Assembly (NCBI GenBank): GCA_919901855.1
Contig: CAKKQC010000006.1
Coordinates: 306,874 to 370,873 of the forward strand
From: a bacterium
Lineage (GTDB): Bacteria; Oederibacteriota; CAKKQC01
Length of the DNA: 64,000 bases
Reading direction: 5' to 3'
The position numbers and the translations under genes are program-made. Below, piece by piece: positions 8,562 through 15,760 of this stretch (position 1 is its first letter; each line of letters opens with the position of its first letter). The notes below the pieces were generated by a model. That model saw nothing but the letters and a program-made list of their open reading frames with translations. It had not been told where the DNA came from and ran no database searches.

Positions 8562-9401
8562 GTGAAGCCGAAGTTGGAGAGCTGGATGGAACGGGCCGTG
8601 CCCGGACGGGGCGCGGTCATGCTTTGGCCGGGCCGTCCGCCGGCCTCCGCTCCCGGCAGCGAGTTCCGTCCGTGGCTGGACCCAGTCCTGGTCAAGGGGA
8701 CACGGCGTCGCGGGCTTGTGGTCGTCTGCCCGGGCGGCGGCTACGTCGCGCGCGCGAAGCACGAGGGCCGGCCGATCGCGAAGATGTTCAACCGGATGGG
8801 TCTCCACGCCGTCGTACTCCACTACCGGGTCAAGCCGAACCGGCACCCGGCGCCGCTCATGGATGTCGCGCGCGCCGTGCGGATCGCCCGCCACCGGGCG
8901 AAGGCGTGGCACGTGGACCCCAGGCGCGTGGCGGTATGCGGGTTCTCGGCGGGCGGGCATCTGGCCGGGAGCATCGGCGTGCTCTGGCGGCTGGCCCCGG
9001 CCGGTGTCCGTGACGCGATCTCGCGGCAGTCCTGCCGGCCGGACGCCCTGGTGCTCTGCTACGCCGTGCTCTCTTCCGGGGCCTCCGGTCACCGCGGCAG
9101 TTACCTGAACCTGCTGGGTCCGCGCCCCCCGCGGTCGCTCCTGGCGAGGATGTCCCTGGAGCGCCAGGTTCGCAAGGACACGCCGCCGGCCTTCCTTTGG
9201 ACCACGGTCGAGGACGCGGCGGTGCCAATCGAGAACAGCCTGCTGTTCGCCGCGGCCCTGCGTGCCCACGGCGTGCCGTTCGAGATCCACGTGTACCCCA
9301 AGGGCCAGCACGGCCTCGGGCTGGCTCCCGGCGACCCGCACCTGGCCACCTGGCCCAAACTCTGCGCCGGCTTCATGCGCGCGATCGGCTTCATCGACTG
9401 A
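8562..9401 (+). CDS. Alpha/beta hydrolase, acetylxylan-esterase-like
   Basis: The product is 279 residues. The start is GTG 8562, with AGGGGGGA 3 bases upstream. The alpha/beta-hydrolase triad is readable: nucleophile S129 in CGFSAGGH, acid D218 in VEDAAVPIENS, and base H250 in KGQHGLGL; CPGGGY at 56-61 is the oxyanion HGGG-type loop. VPIENSLLFAAALRAHGVPFE is characteristic of the carbohydrate-esterase-like hydrolases annotated as xylanase B or acetylxylan esterase, which remove acetyl groups from hemicellulose. No signal peptide is visible, so it probably works on imported oligosaccharides. Confidence 0.82.
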   Translation: MKPKLESWMERAVPGRGAVMLWPGRPPASAPGSEFRPWLDPVLVKGTRRRGLVVVCPGGGYVARAKHEGRPIAKMFNRMGLHAVVLHYRVKPNRHPAPLMDVARAVRIARHRAKAWHVDPRRVAVCGFSAGGHLAGSIGVLWRLAPAGVRDAISRQSCRPDALVLCYAVLSSGASGHRGSYLNLLGPRPPRSLLARMSLERQVRKDTPPAFLWTTVEDAAVPIENSLLFAAALRAHGVPFEIHVYPKGQHGLGLAPGDPHLATWPKLCAGFMRAIGFID

Positions 9402-9433
9402 GAGGCCCCCCGGGGGGACTTGGACTCCGGGTG

Positions 9434-9445
9434 TATGCTGGTGAC
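9434..9445 (+). promoter_or_regulatory. -10 element of the surface-protein operon
   Basis: TATGCT (9434-9439) followed by exactly 6 bases and GTG 9446, with no Shine-Dalgarno between. This spacing decides the start codon of a gene whose frame is open far upstream. A 12-bp C/G palindrome at 9406-9417 lies just before it. Confidence 0.6.
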
Positions 9446-12415
9446 GTGGAGATAGGTCAGGTCGATCGCGTCCTTCCCGGCCGTGAGAATCGCAATATTG
9501 AAAGAACGTCCCTCTCGTTGCTGGCCGCGGTCTGCATCCTCCTGATCCCGGCTGCCACTCAGGCAGTCACCGCCCTGTCCGTCCAGAAGAATCAGTTCCC
9601 GGCGTCCGGATCGATCCTGAATGCCGGCGACGCGATCCGGTATCAGATCGTGGTGGCCAATGTCGGGGACGCGACTATCACCGACCTCAGAGTGACCGAC
9701 ACGCTGGCGGCCGAGGTGACCCAGTTGACGACCGCCCAGGACGACACGCGGTTCACGGTGGCGGTCACGCAGGCGCCCGGCGGCGGCACGCGGTACGTGT
9801 GGAGCAACACCGTTGCGCAGGGCCTGGCTCTTGAGCCGGGGCAGGTCTTCACCTTTACGGTGACTGGAGTCGCCGGAAGCGTATGCACCGCGATCCCGCG
9901 CGAGAACACTGCCGTCGCCGACGGACGGAGTTGGTCGATTGTGGCGCCGATGGTCGTGAGCCCGGCCGTCTCGTTCACGGGCCAGCCCCACGCGGTCGGC
10001 GTCTCGATCGTGAAGAGCCAGCTCCTGCCGCTGACGGCGACGGTGAGCACGGGCGTGCCCGTCAGGTACCAGATCGTGGTCACGAACACGGGCGCGGCGA
10101 CGCTGAGCGATCTCATCGTGGTCGACACGCTCCAGGTCGAACTCGAGGCCGTGACGGCGACGGCGCCCGGGCTGGTGGTCGGCCTGCCGACCAACCTCGC
10201 GGGCGGCGGCACGCGTTGGGTGTGGGGCGGGGCCGGGCTGGCGTTCCTGCCGGGGACAACGATGACGATAACGATCGATGCGAAGACGGGATCCGTCGCC
10301 GGGCTGAGAAGCGTGAGCAACACGGCTTTCGTGGCGGCGGCTAATGCATGCGGGCTCGTTGCGACCGGGACCTCCTCGCCCGCGACCGGGTTCGACATCG
10401 ATCCGGCGAATCCCACGGTCGCGGTCGCCGTGATTCAGACGCCTCCGTCTGGATCGATCCTCCAGTTGGGCGACAAGATCGTCTACACGATCGTCGTGGT
10501 CAACACGAGCGGGGCAACGCTGGACAACATCACCGTGACCGACACGATCGCGGCCGAGGTGACCCTGCAGAGCGCGCAGCAGGATAGCAGCCTCTTCGCT
10601 GTTGCCGCCACGAGCGTCGCGAGTGGCACGCGGTACGAGTGGCGCAACATCATCGCGGGCGGGCTGACCTTCGGGCCGGGGCAGACCTTCAGCTTCACCG
10701 TGACCGGGTACGTCGGCCACGTCTGCTCGTCTACCGTGCGGGACGACTACGCGGTGGCCGAGGGGTCGAGCCTGGGCGTGACGGCGCCGACGGTGGTAAG
10801 CCCTCTGGCCCGGCTCCGCTCGAACCCGCTGGTTCCGGGCGTGACCGTCGTCCACACCGTCTCGCCCGCCTTGCCGCTGAGCGGAGGCCCGGTCAACTAC
10901 TCGATCATGGTCACGAACACCGGGGCTGAGACGCTCTCGAACCTGGAGCTGACGGATACGATCCCTCCCGTGGCCCAGTTCACGGCCACGCAGACAGGCG
11001 GCGACGTGGTCCCGGTGGTCGCGGGGAGCCTCTATGACTGGACCCTCGGGGCCCTGGTGCCGGGGGAGACGAGGACATTGTCCATCTCCGGCGTGGCCGG
11101 CGACTGCTACACCGGGATCGTGTCCAGCACCGCGATGCTGACAGGCGACACGCCATGCTCCTACCGGATCACGCAGCTGGCGACCGCATTCTTCCCGCTT
11201 CAGGCACCCGCGCCGAACCTGACGGTGTGGGCGGACTTCTTCGCGGACGATCCCACGCGGACGCTGCACACGCAACTGCCGCAGATGGGGATGCCAATTT
11301 ACTGGAAGCTGGTCGTAGCGAACACGGGTGGGAAACCTGCTGACGACATCATCATCGTGGATTCCCTGCCCTCGCTTGACGCGTCGATAGACAAGATCGA
11401 GATCCCGGCGAACGGAATGCCCGCGAGTCTGGCGTATCCGACCCCGGTCCTGGCGGACTCGGCGCCAACCTCGACGGTGTTCTTCACCACGACAGGAACG
11501 GGCGGCCTCCTCCTCGCCGTGCTCGGCGGTAGCGGGTTCTCGCTTCAGCCGGGCGAGTCGGTGACGCTGTACATGGACATGACGCTGAAGATCTCAGACG
11601 TAGGTTCCAGATACGTGGTCAACGCCGTTCAGGCAACAATCACGAACCCGTGCACCGGATCGAGGCTGGCGACTCCTCCCATTCTGACAGTGATCGGCTG
11701 GGGCGGGTGTGGGGTCACGGTGACAGTCAAGGTCTCCAATACGTCAGGAGAGATCGTGCGGAGGTTCGATCCATTCTGTGTCAGCCGACCGCCGTCCCGC
11801 CTGGATTTCGGCTACACGGCAACGGGCTCGTGCGCGTCGTGGACCGGGGACCTCACCGAGCCCTTCTCGCCAGACGGAGACTGCCATAATGACCTCCTCA
11901 AGTTCGTGTTCCCGGAGCTATTCATCGTGTTCGGCCAGCCGTTCGACCGCATCTGGTGGGACGGGAAGAACAACCAAGGATACATCGTGCCGAACGGTAC
12001 GTACACCGTCAACGTGGATTCCGTTGACATCCAGACGGGGGCGCCCATCATCCTCCAGCGAACCATCGAGGTCCTCGTGGGGCCGAGTCCGCGCGTGGAC
12101 GGCTGGAAGGTGCCATATGGCAAGCTCGTCATCGCCCCCAACGTCCTTGACCGCCGGTCGATCCAGCCTAACGTCCAGTTCGGGATGCGGGGGAAGGCGA
12201 ACGGTACGGTCGAGATCAGGATCTGGGACGAAGCCGGATCGCCCGTCCGCACGATCGCGGTCACGCTGGACGGGCAGGGGGCGGGGGTCGTGCTCTTCGA
12301 TGGCCGGGGCGTCGGGGGGGCGGTGCTGGGACCCGGTCTCTACTGGGTGACTGCTACCGGTTCGGGCGTATCGGACCGGCAGGGCTTCATGGTCGCAGGG
12401 AGGCGTGGGAGATGA
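9446..12415 (+). CDS. Large secreted DUF11-repeat protein with FlgD-like C-terminus
   Basis: The 989-residue product has a long n-region and a hydrophobic core (LSLLAAVCILLIPAA) ending TQA, a signal peptide. It then holds about five Ig-like DUF11 repeats, each with a YxIVVxNTG strand, xxVTDT and a GQxFxFTxTG end. A PFSPDGDCHND motif (calcium-loop-like, as in CHU_C domains) precedes a C-terminal FlgD-type Ig domain (VEIRIWDEAGSPVRTI ... GLYWVTATGSG) that ends in VAGRRGR. Such C-terminal domains serve as outer-membrane secretion or anchoring signals in several phyla. The next protein has a near-copy of this end, and a PorV-like barrel follows, so surface display by a dedicated route is the likely role. 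Confidence 0.8.
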   Translation: MEIGQVDRVLPGRENRNIERTSLSLLAAVCILLIPAATQAVTALSVQKNQFPASGSILNAGDAIRYQIVVANVGDATITDLRVTDTLAAEVTQLTTAQDDTRFTVAVTQAPGGGTRYVWSNTVAQGLALEPGQVFTFTVTGVAGSVCTAIPRENTAVADGRSWSIVAPMVVSPAVSFTGQPHAVGVSIVKSQLLPLTATVSTGVPVRYQIVVTNTGAATLSDLIVVDTLQVELEAVTATAPGLVVGLPTNLAGGGTRWVWGGAGLAFLPGTTMTITIDAKTGSVAGLRSVSNTAFVAAANACGLVATGTSSPATGFDIDPANPTVAVAVIQTPPSGSILQLGDKIVYTIVVVNTSGATLDNITVTDTIAAEVTLQSAQQDSSLFAVAATSVASGTRYEWRNIIAGGLTFGPGQTFSFTVTGYVGHVCSSTVRDDYAVAEGSSLGVTAPTVVSPLARLRSNPLVPGVTVVHTVSPALPLSGGPVNYSIMVTNTGAETLSNLELTDTIPPVAQFTATQTGGDVVPVVAGSLYDWTLGALVPGETRTLSISGVAGDCYTGIVSSTAMLTGDTPCSYRITQLATAFFPLQAPAPNLTVWADFFADDPTRTLHTQLPQMGMPIYWKLVVANTGGKPADDIIIVDSLPSLDASIDKIEIPANGMPASLAYPTPVLADSAPTSTVFFTTTGTGGLLLAVLGGSGFSLQPGESVTLYMDMTLKISDVGSRYVVNAVQATITNPCTGSRLATPPILTVIGWGGCGVTVTVKVSNTSGEIVRRFDPFCVSRPPSRLDFGYTATGSCASWTGDLTEPFSPDGDCHNDLLKFVFPELFIVFGQPFDRIWWDGKNNQGYIVPNGTYTVNVDSVDIQTGAPIILQRTIEVLVGPSPRVDGWKVPYGKLVIAPNVLDRRSIQPNVQFGMRGKANGTVEIRIWDEAGSPVRTIAVTLDGQGAGVVLFDGRGVGGAVLGPGLYWVTATGSGVSDRQGFMVAGRRGR

Positions 12416-14058
12416 CTGCGATGCGCAGATTCCCGATATCCCTGATACAGGTCTTCGTCTTGGCAGGCCTTACCCTTCTGCCGTCTGTTGCCCCGTCTGC
12501 TCCGGCCGTTTCCGTGGCGATTGTTCAGGCTCCGGCGTTCGGCTCGCCGCTGAAGCCGGGTGCCTCGATTCGGTACATGATCGTCGTCGAGAACACGGGC
12601 GACGTCCCGATCACGGATCTCACCTTGACTGACACGGTGGCGGCCGAGGTCGTTCAGCAGGTCCCGGCACAAGACGATGCGCAGTTCACGCTTGCGGTCA
12701 CCCAGTTGTCCGCAGGCGGCACGCGGTACGTCTGGAGCAACAGCACCCCGGGTGCGCTGACACTGGCACCCGGCCAGTCGTTCACGTTCACGCTCACGGG
12801 CTTGAGCGCGACCTTGTGCGACTTGTTCACTTGCGTCAATGCCGCCGTCGCGGAAGGTGCAAGCACCGGCACGCCGACGCCGACTGTGACGTCCAACTCG
12901 GTGGCCGCCACTTTCTACAATCCCCCGGACCTGACGATTGTCACTCGCGTCTCGCAAGTGAGCTCGACCCTCTTCTCCACGATCATCCTCGCGAATGTCG
13001 GCACGGTGGCCGTCGACGATATGAGCATCATGATTCCGCCGATGCTCCACATGAGCATTCCGCCTGGCGGGGCACCTTCGGGAGCGGTCTGGGCGGCGGT
13101 CGTGCCCATGACGGTGACAGCCAACGGAATGGTGTCGGTTGGCGGTCCGGGAATCCTGCTGGAGCCGGGACAATCGGTGACGGTCCTTACGGACATGGCT
13201 CTCAGCCCCGATCCAGGAGGATGCCTGGGGTCGCCGCCTCCGGGGCCGTGGAGCGGCTACGCCTACCTTGTCGCCAGGAACCCGTGTTCGGGATCCTACC
13301 GGGGATACATGCCGCCTCCCGGTTCCCTCATCCATCCAACCGATTCATGGGATACGGCAGGAACGATGACGGTGACGATTGCAGATGCGAACGGCCATAT
13401 CGTGAGGCGCCTCGGGCCGGTCACGATCCGCTGTGAGCCGGGGGAGATGCAGTTCAGCTACACGGCGGCCGGGACATGCGGAACATGGACGAGCGACCCG
13501 TCGGCGCCATTCTCTCCGGACGGCGACTGTCACAACGATATCCTCAAGGTCGTCTTCCCGGGCTTCCTGCCGAACAACCAGCCGTTCGATGGCCTGTGGT
13601 GGGACGGCAGGGATGACTCGGGCCACTTCGTGCCCAACGGCACCTACACCCTCGCGGAGGAGCCGGCTGGGCTCGCGATCTGGCGGGTCGAGCCCGCCCG
13701 GCGATCCGTCGAGGTGGCCATGGGGGCGGCATACGATGTGGCGCGGTGGCGCGTTCCCTACGGCAAGCTAGTGATCGCGCCGAATTCTATCGACCGAACG
13801 GCGGCCGGGCCGCCGATCCAGTTCGGGATGCGGGGGAAGGCGGGCGGGAGCGTGGACGTCAGGATCTGGAACGAGGCGGGGGAACCCGTGCGCTCGTTCC
13901 AGGTCACGCTGGATGGGCAGGGCGCCGGGGTCGTAACGTTCGACGGCCGGAACGGGGCCGGCAAGGCGCTGGGGCCGGGCTTGTACTGGGTGACGGCGAA
14001 GGGATCGGGCGTGGCCGACCGCAAGGGCTTCATGGTCGCCGGGAGGAGGAGGCAATGA
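12412..14058 (+). CDS. Second DUF11 / FlgD-like C-terminal secreted protein
   Basis: ATG 12412 overlaps the previous stop (ATGA) and has GGGAG just upstream. The 548-residue product is a shorter paralogue of the gene before it: a signal peptide (VFVLAGLTLLPSVAPSA), one clear DUF11 repeat, a degenerate second one, PFSPDGDCHNDILK, then VPYGKLVIAPNxxDR and a FlgD-type end GLYWVTAKGSGVADRKGFMV closely matching the neighbour. The repeated C-terminal 100 residues suggest a shared export or anchoring signal with different passenger lengths. No enzymatic motif is present; a structural or adhesive role is inferred. Confidence 0.78.
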   Translation: MTAMRRFPISLIQVFVLAGLTLLPSVAPSAPAVSVAIVQAPAFGSPLKPGASIRYMIVVENTGDVPITDLTLTDTVAAEVVQQVPAQDDAQFTLAVTQLSAGGTRYVWSNSTPGALTLAPGQSFTFTLTGLSATLCDLFTCVNAAVAEGASTGTPTPTVTSNSVAATFYNPPDLTIVTRVSQVSSTLFSTIILANVGTVAVDDMSIMIPPMLHMSIPPGGAPSGAVWAAVVPMTVTANGMVSVGGPGILLEPGQSVTVLTDMALSPDPGGCLGSPPPGPWSGYAYLVARNPCSGSYRGYMPPPGSLIHPTDSWDTAGTMTVTIADANGHIVRRLGPVTIRCEPGEMQFSYTAAGTCGTWTSDPSAPFSPDGDCHNDILKVVFPGFLPNNQPFDGLWWDGRDDSGHFVPNGTYTLAEEPAGLAIWRVEPARRSVEVAMGAAYDVARWRVPYGKLVIAPNSIDRTAAGPPIQFGMRGKAGGSVDVRIWNEAGEPVRSFQVTLDGQGAGVVTFDGRNGAGKALGPGLYWVTAKGSGVADRKGFMVAGRRRQ

Positions 14059-14960
14059 GATACAGGGCACTGGGAATCATGGTCGCGGGGCTGGCCGCCA
14101 TGCCGGCGGCCGCGGAGGTGACGACGGGGGCGGCCTTTCTCAACCTGCCGCTGAGCGTGCGCCAGACCGGGATGGGCGGCGTGGCGCCAGGGGGGCAGGA
14201 TGTGATGCGCGCCTGGTCGAACCCGGCCATGCTCGCGGGCCAGCGGACGCGGGGGGAACTCGCGATCGACGGGGCCTCCATGTTCGGCGGGCACGAGAGC
14301 ACGCTGGCGGCGGGCGCGGGATGGGTGCCGATATCCCCCTGGACGATCGGCATCTTCGCGTGCGCCTACACGGCCAGCCTCCCTGAGGTCAACGGCGCGG
14401 GCGACCGGCTGGACACGAGCCTCGACCGGAGCCTGACGGCCGGCGGGATCGCGGGCGCTTTCCAGTCCGGCCGGGTGCGGGCCGGCATGCTTCTCAAGGG
14501 CATGACGGACCAGGTATTAGCCGACCGGGCCTCGACGGTCGCCATCGACGTCGGATGGGTGGCGGCGTTGGGGCCGTTCGAGCTGGGTGCCGCCGCCCGG
14601 AATCTCGGGTTGAGCCTGGACCGGGCCACCGGCGCCTATGCCGGCGGCGTCGAGCTTCCGGTCGAGGCGAGAGGCGGGCTGGCATGGCGGGAACCTGACT
14701 GGCATCTCACCGTGGTGGCGGAGTTTGTCCAGATCCGTGGCCGGAGGGCAAGAACTGCAGCGGGTGCCGAATGGATGACGCTCGACCGGTTCGCCCTGCG
14801 GACGGGCTTCGAGGACGCCGAAGACATCACCGGGCGCTTCACGCTCGGACTCTCGGCCTCGTTCAGCGACTTTGGTCTCGACTACGCGATGGCGGCCCAC
14901 CCCATCGGCCCGTCGCACCGGCTGAGCCTCACGTACGCGTTCGGGCCTGCCGGCCGGTAA
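14055..14960 (+). CDS. PorV/UPF0164-like outer-membrane beta-barrel
   Basis: ATG 14055 overlaps the previous stop, with GGAGGAGG upstream. The 301-residue product has a signal peptide (LGIMVAGLAAMPAAA) and then FLNLPLSVRQTGMGG and AWSNPAML, the N-terminal signature of PorV/PorQ-type and UPF0164 outer-membrane proteins, followed by alternating amphipathic strands to a terminal LSLTYAFG strand. In type IX secretion PorV shuttles cargo with C-terminal sorting domains to the attachment complex. Here the barrel is third in an operon with two proteins sharing a C-terminal domain, so a cargo-specific shuttle or anchor is likely. No other secretion gene is in the window. Confidence 0.72.
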   Translation: MRYRALGIMVAGLAAMPAAAEVTTGAAFLNLPLSVRQTGMGGVAPGGQDVMRAWSNPAMLAGQRTRGELAIDGASMFGGHESTLAAGAGWVPISPWTIGIFACAYTASLPEVNGAGDRLDTSLDRSLTAGGIAGAFQSGRVRAGMLLKGMTDQVLADRASTVAIDVGWVAALGPFELGAAARNLGLSLDRATGAYAGGVELPVEARGGLAWREPDWHLTVVAEFVQIRGRRARTAAGAEWMTLDRFALRTGFEDAEDITGRFTLGLSASFSDFGLDYAMAAHPIGPSHRLSLTYAFGPAGR

Positions 14961-14966
14961 CCGATT

Positions 14967-15389
14967 TCAATCGAACTTATGGATGGCCAGGAACTCCGCG
15001 GGAGATAGGACCGTCACCGGAGCGCGGGGGAAGTGGCCGGGATCGCGGGAGATGATGCACGGGACCTGGGCGTGCACGGCGGAGTGGAACTGGATGGCGT
15101 CCTCGAAGTCGGCGATCCCCGAGTCGATGGCCTGGGTCAGGATCTGCGACGTCAGATCCACGGGCTTGAAGACGTCGCGGAGGAGTCGCACGGCCTTCTC
15201 GGCGGCTGGCCGGCCCCCGTACCTGCGAACGATGTAGTAGCAGTTGGTGAAGCTGATCGCCGCGACATGCCCTTCGATCTTGCCGGATTCGGCGAGGGTC
15301 CAAATGCGCATTGCGTCGGCGTAGAAGCTCTTGCGTTCAGCCAGGACATCGAGCAGGACGTTGGTATCGAGCAGGGCTTTCGTCGTCAC
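14967..15389 (-). CDS. PIN-domain toxin (VapC-like)
   Basis: The 140-residue product starts at GTG 15389, overlapping the antitoxin stop (GTGA). ALLDTNVLLDVL holds the first acidic residue and DFEDAIQFHSA the later cluster; SFTNCYYIVRRYGG is typical of the PIN_3 branch, where the second acidic position is often Asn-flanked. PIN toxins cleave RNA, often tRNA, when freed from their antitoxin. It lies head-to-tail after the small antitoxin gene and faces the PorV-like gene tail-to-tail with 6 bases between them. Confidence 0.82.
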   Translation of the reverse strand: MTTKALLDTNVLLDVLAERKSFYADAMRIWTLAESGKIEGHVAAISFTNCYYIVRRYGGRPAAEKAVRLLRDVFKPVDLTSQILTQAIDSGIADFEDAIQFHSAVHAQVPCIISRDPGHFPRAPVTVLSPAEFLAIHKFD

Positions 15390-15637
15390 CGACCGGAGCG
15401 TCCGGAGAGGGCTTCCTCGAGCAGTTCGCGGTCGGTCTTGTTCGACGGCAGTTTGACGAGCCCGGATGCGCGACGCGTGACGGGACCGGGTTGGTCCTTG
15501 TCCCGGCGGCCGGTGAGGGTGGCGCCGAGGAAGCGCGAGAACATCGACGAGAGGGAAGTGCCTTCCTCCTTGGCAAACTTCTTCGCCTCCCTGAGGAGGT
15601 CCTTGTCAGCGCTAAGGGTCAGTTTCGTCGTGCGCAT
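15386..15637 (-). CDS. Antitoxin, DUF6364-like ribbon-helix-helix protein
   Basis: The 83-residue product begins MRTTKLTLSADKDLL, an RHH-type DNA-binding strand, then helices with AKEEGTSLSSMFSRFL; the C-terminal half is basic and probably wraps the toxin. I start at ATG 15637 because GGAGGAA lies 5 bases upstream and a complete promoter precedes it; the frame stays open 23 codons further, but those codons lie over the promoter. The stop overlaps the PIN toxin start. It should both neutralise the toxin and repress its own promoter. Confidence 0.82.
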   Translation of the reverse strand: MRTTKLTLSADKDLLREAKKFAKEEGTSLSSMFSRFLGATLTGRRDKDQPGPVTRRASGLVKLPSNKTDRELLEEALSGRSGR

Positions 15638-15642
15638 GCCGG

Positions 15643-15699
15643 TTCCTCCGATACGTACTGTCTGATTACGATTATACGTACAGGGAGGCGTCTTGGCAA
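15643..15699 (-). promoter_or_regulatory. Promoter of the PIN/antitoxin pair with ATACGTAC repeats
   Basis: On the minus strand TTGCCA (15694-15699), 17 bases, TATAAT (15671-15676), then a 27-base leader with GGAGGAA (15643-15649). Two copies of ATACGTAC (15651-15658 and 15674-15681) bracket the transcription start; the second overlaps the -10. They are good candidates for the antitoxin operator. Confidence 0.75.
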
Positions 15700-15760
15700 C
15701 CGTCATCGCGGCCGCGGAGGACCCTCATCCGGGTCATCGGGGGCGGACTGGACGAGCAGC

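Noticed and set aside
9446..14960. Complete type IX secretion locus
   Set aside because: Only cargo-like C-terminal domains and a PorV-like barrel are present; none of the core translocon or motor genes is in the window.
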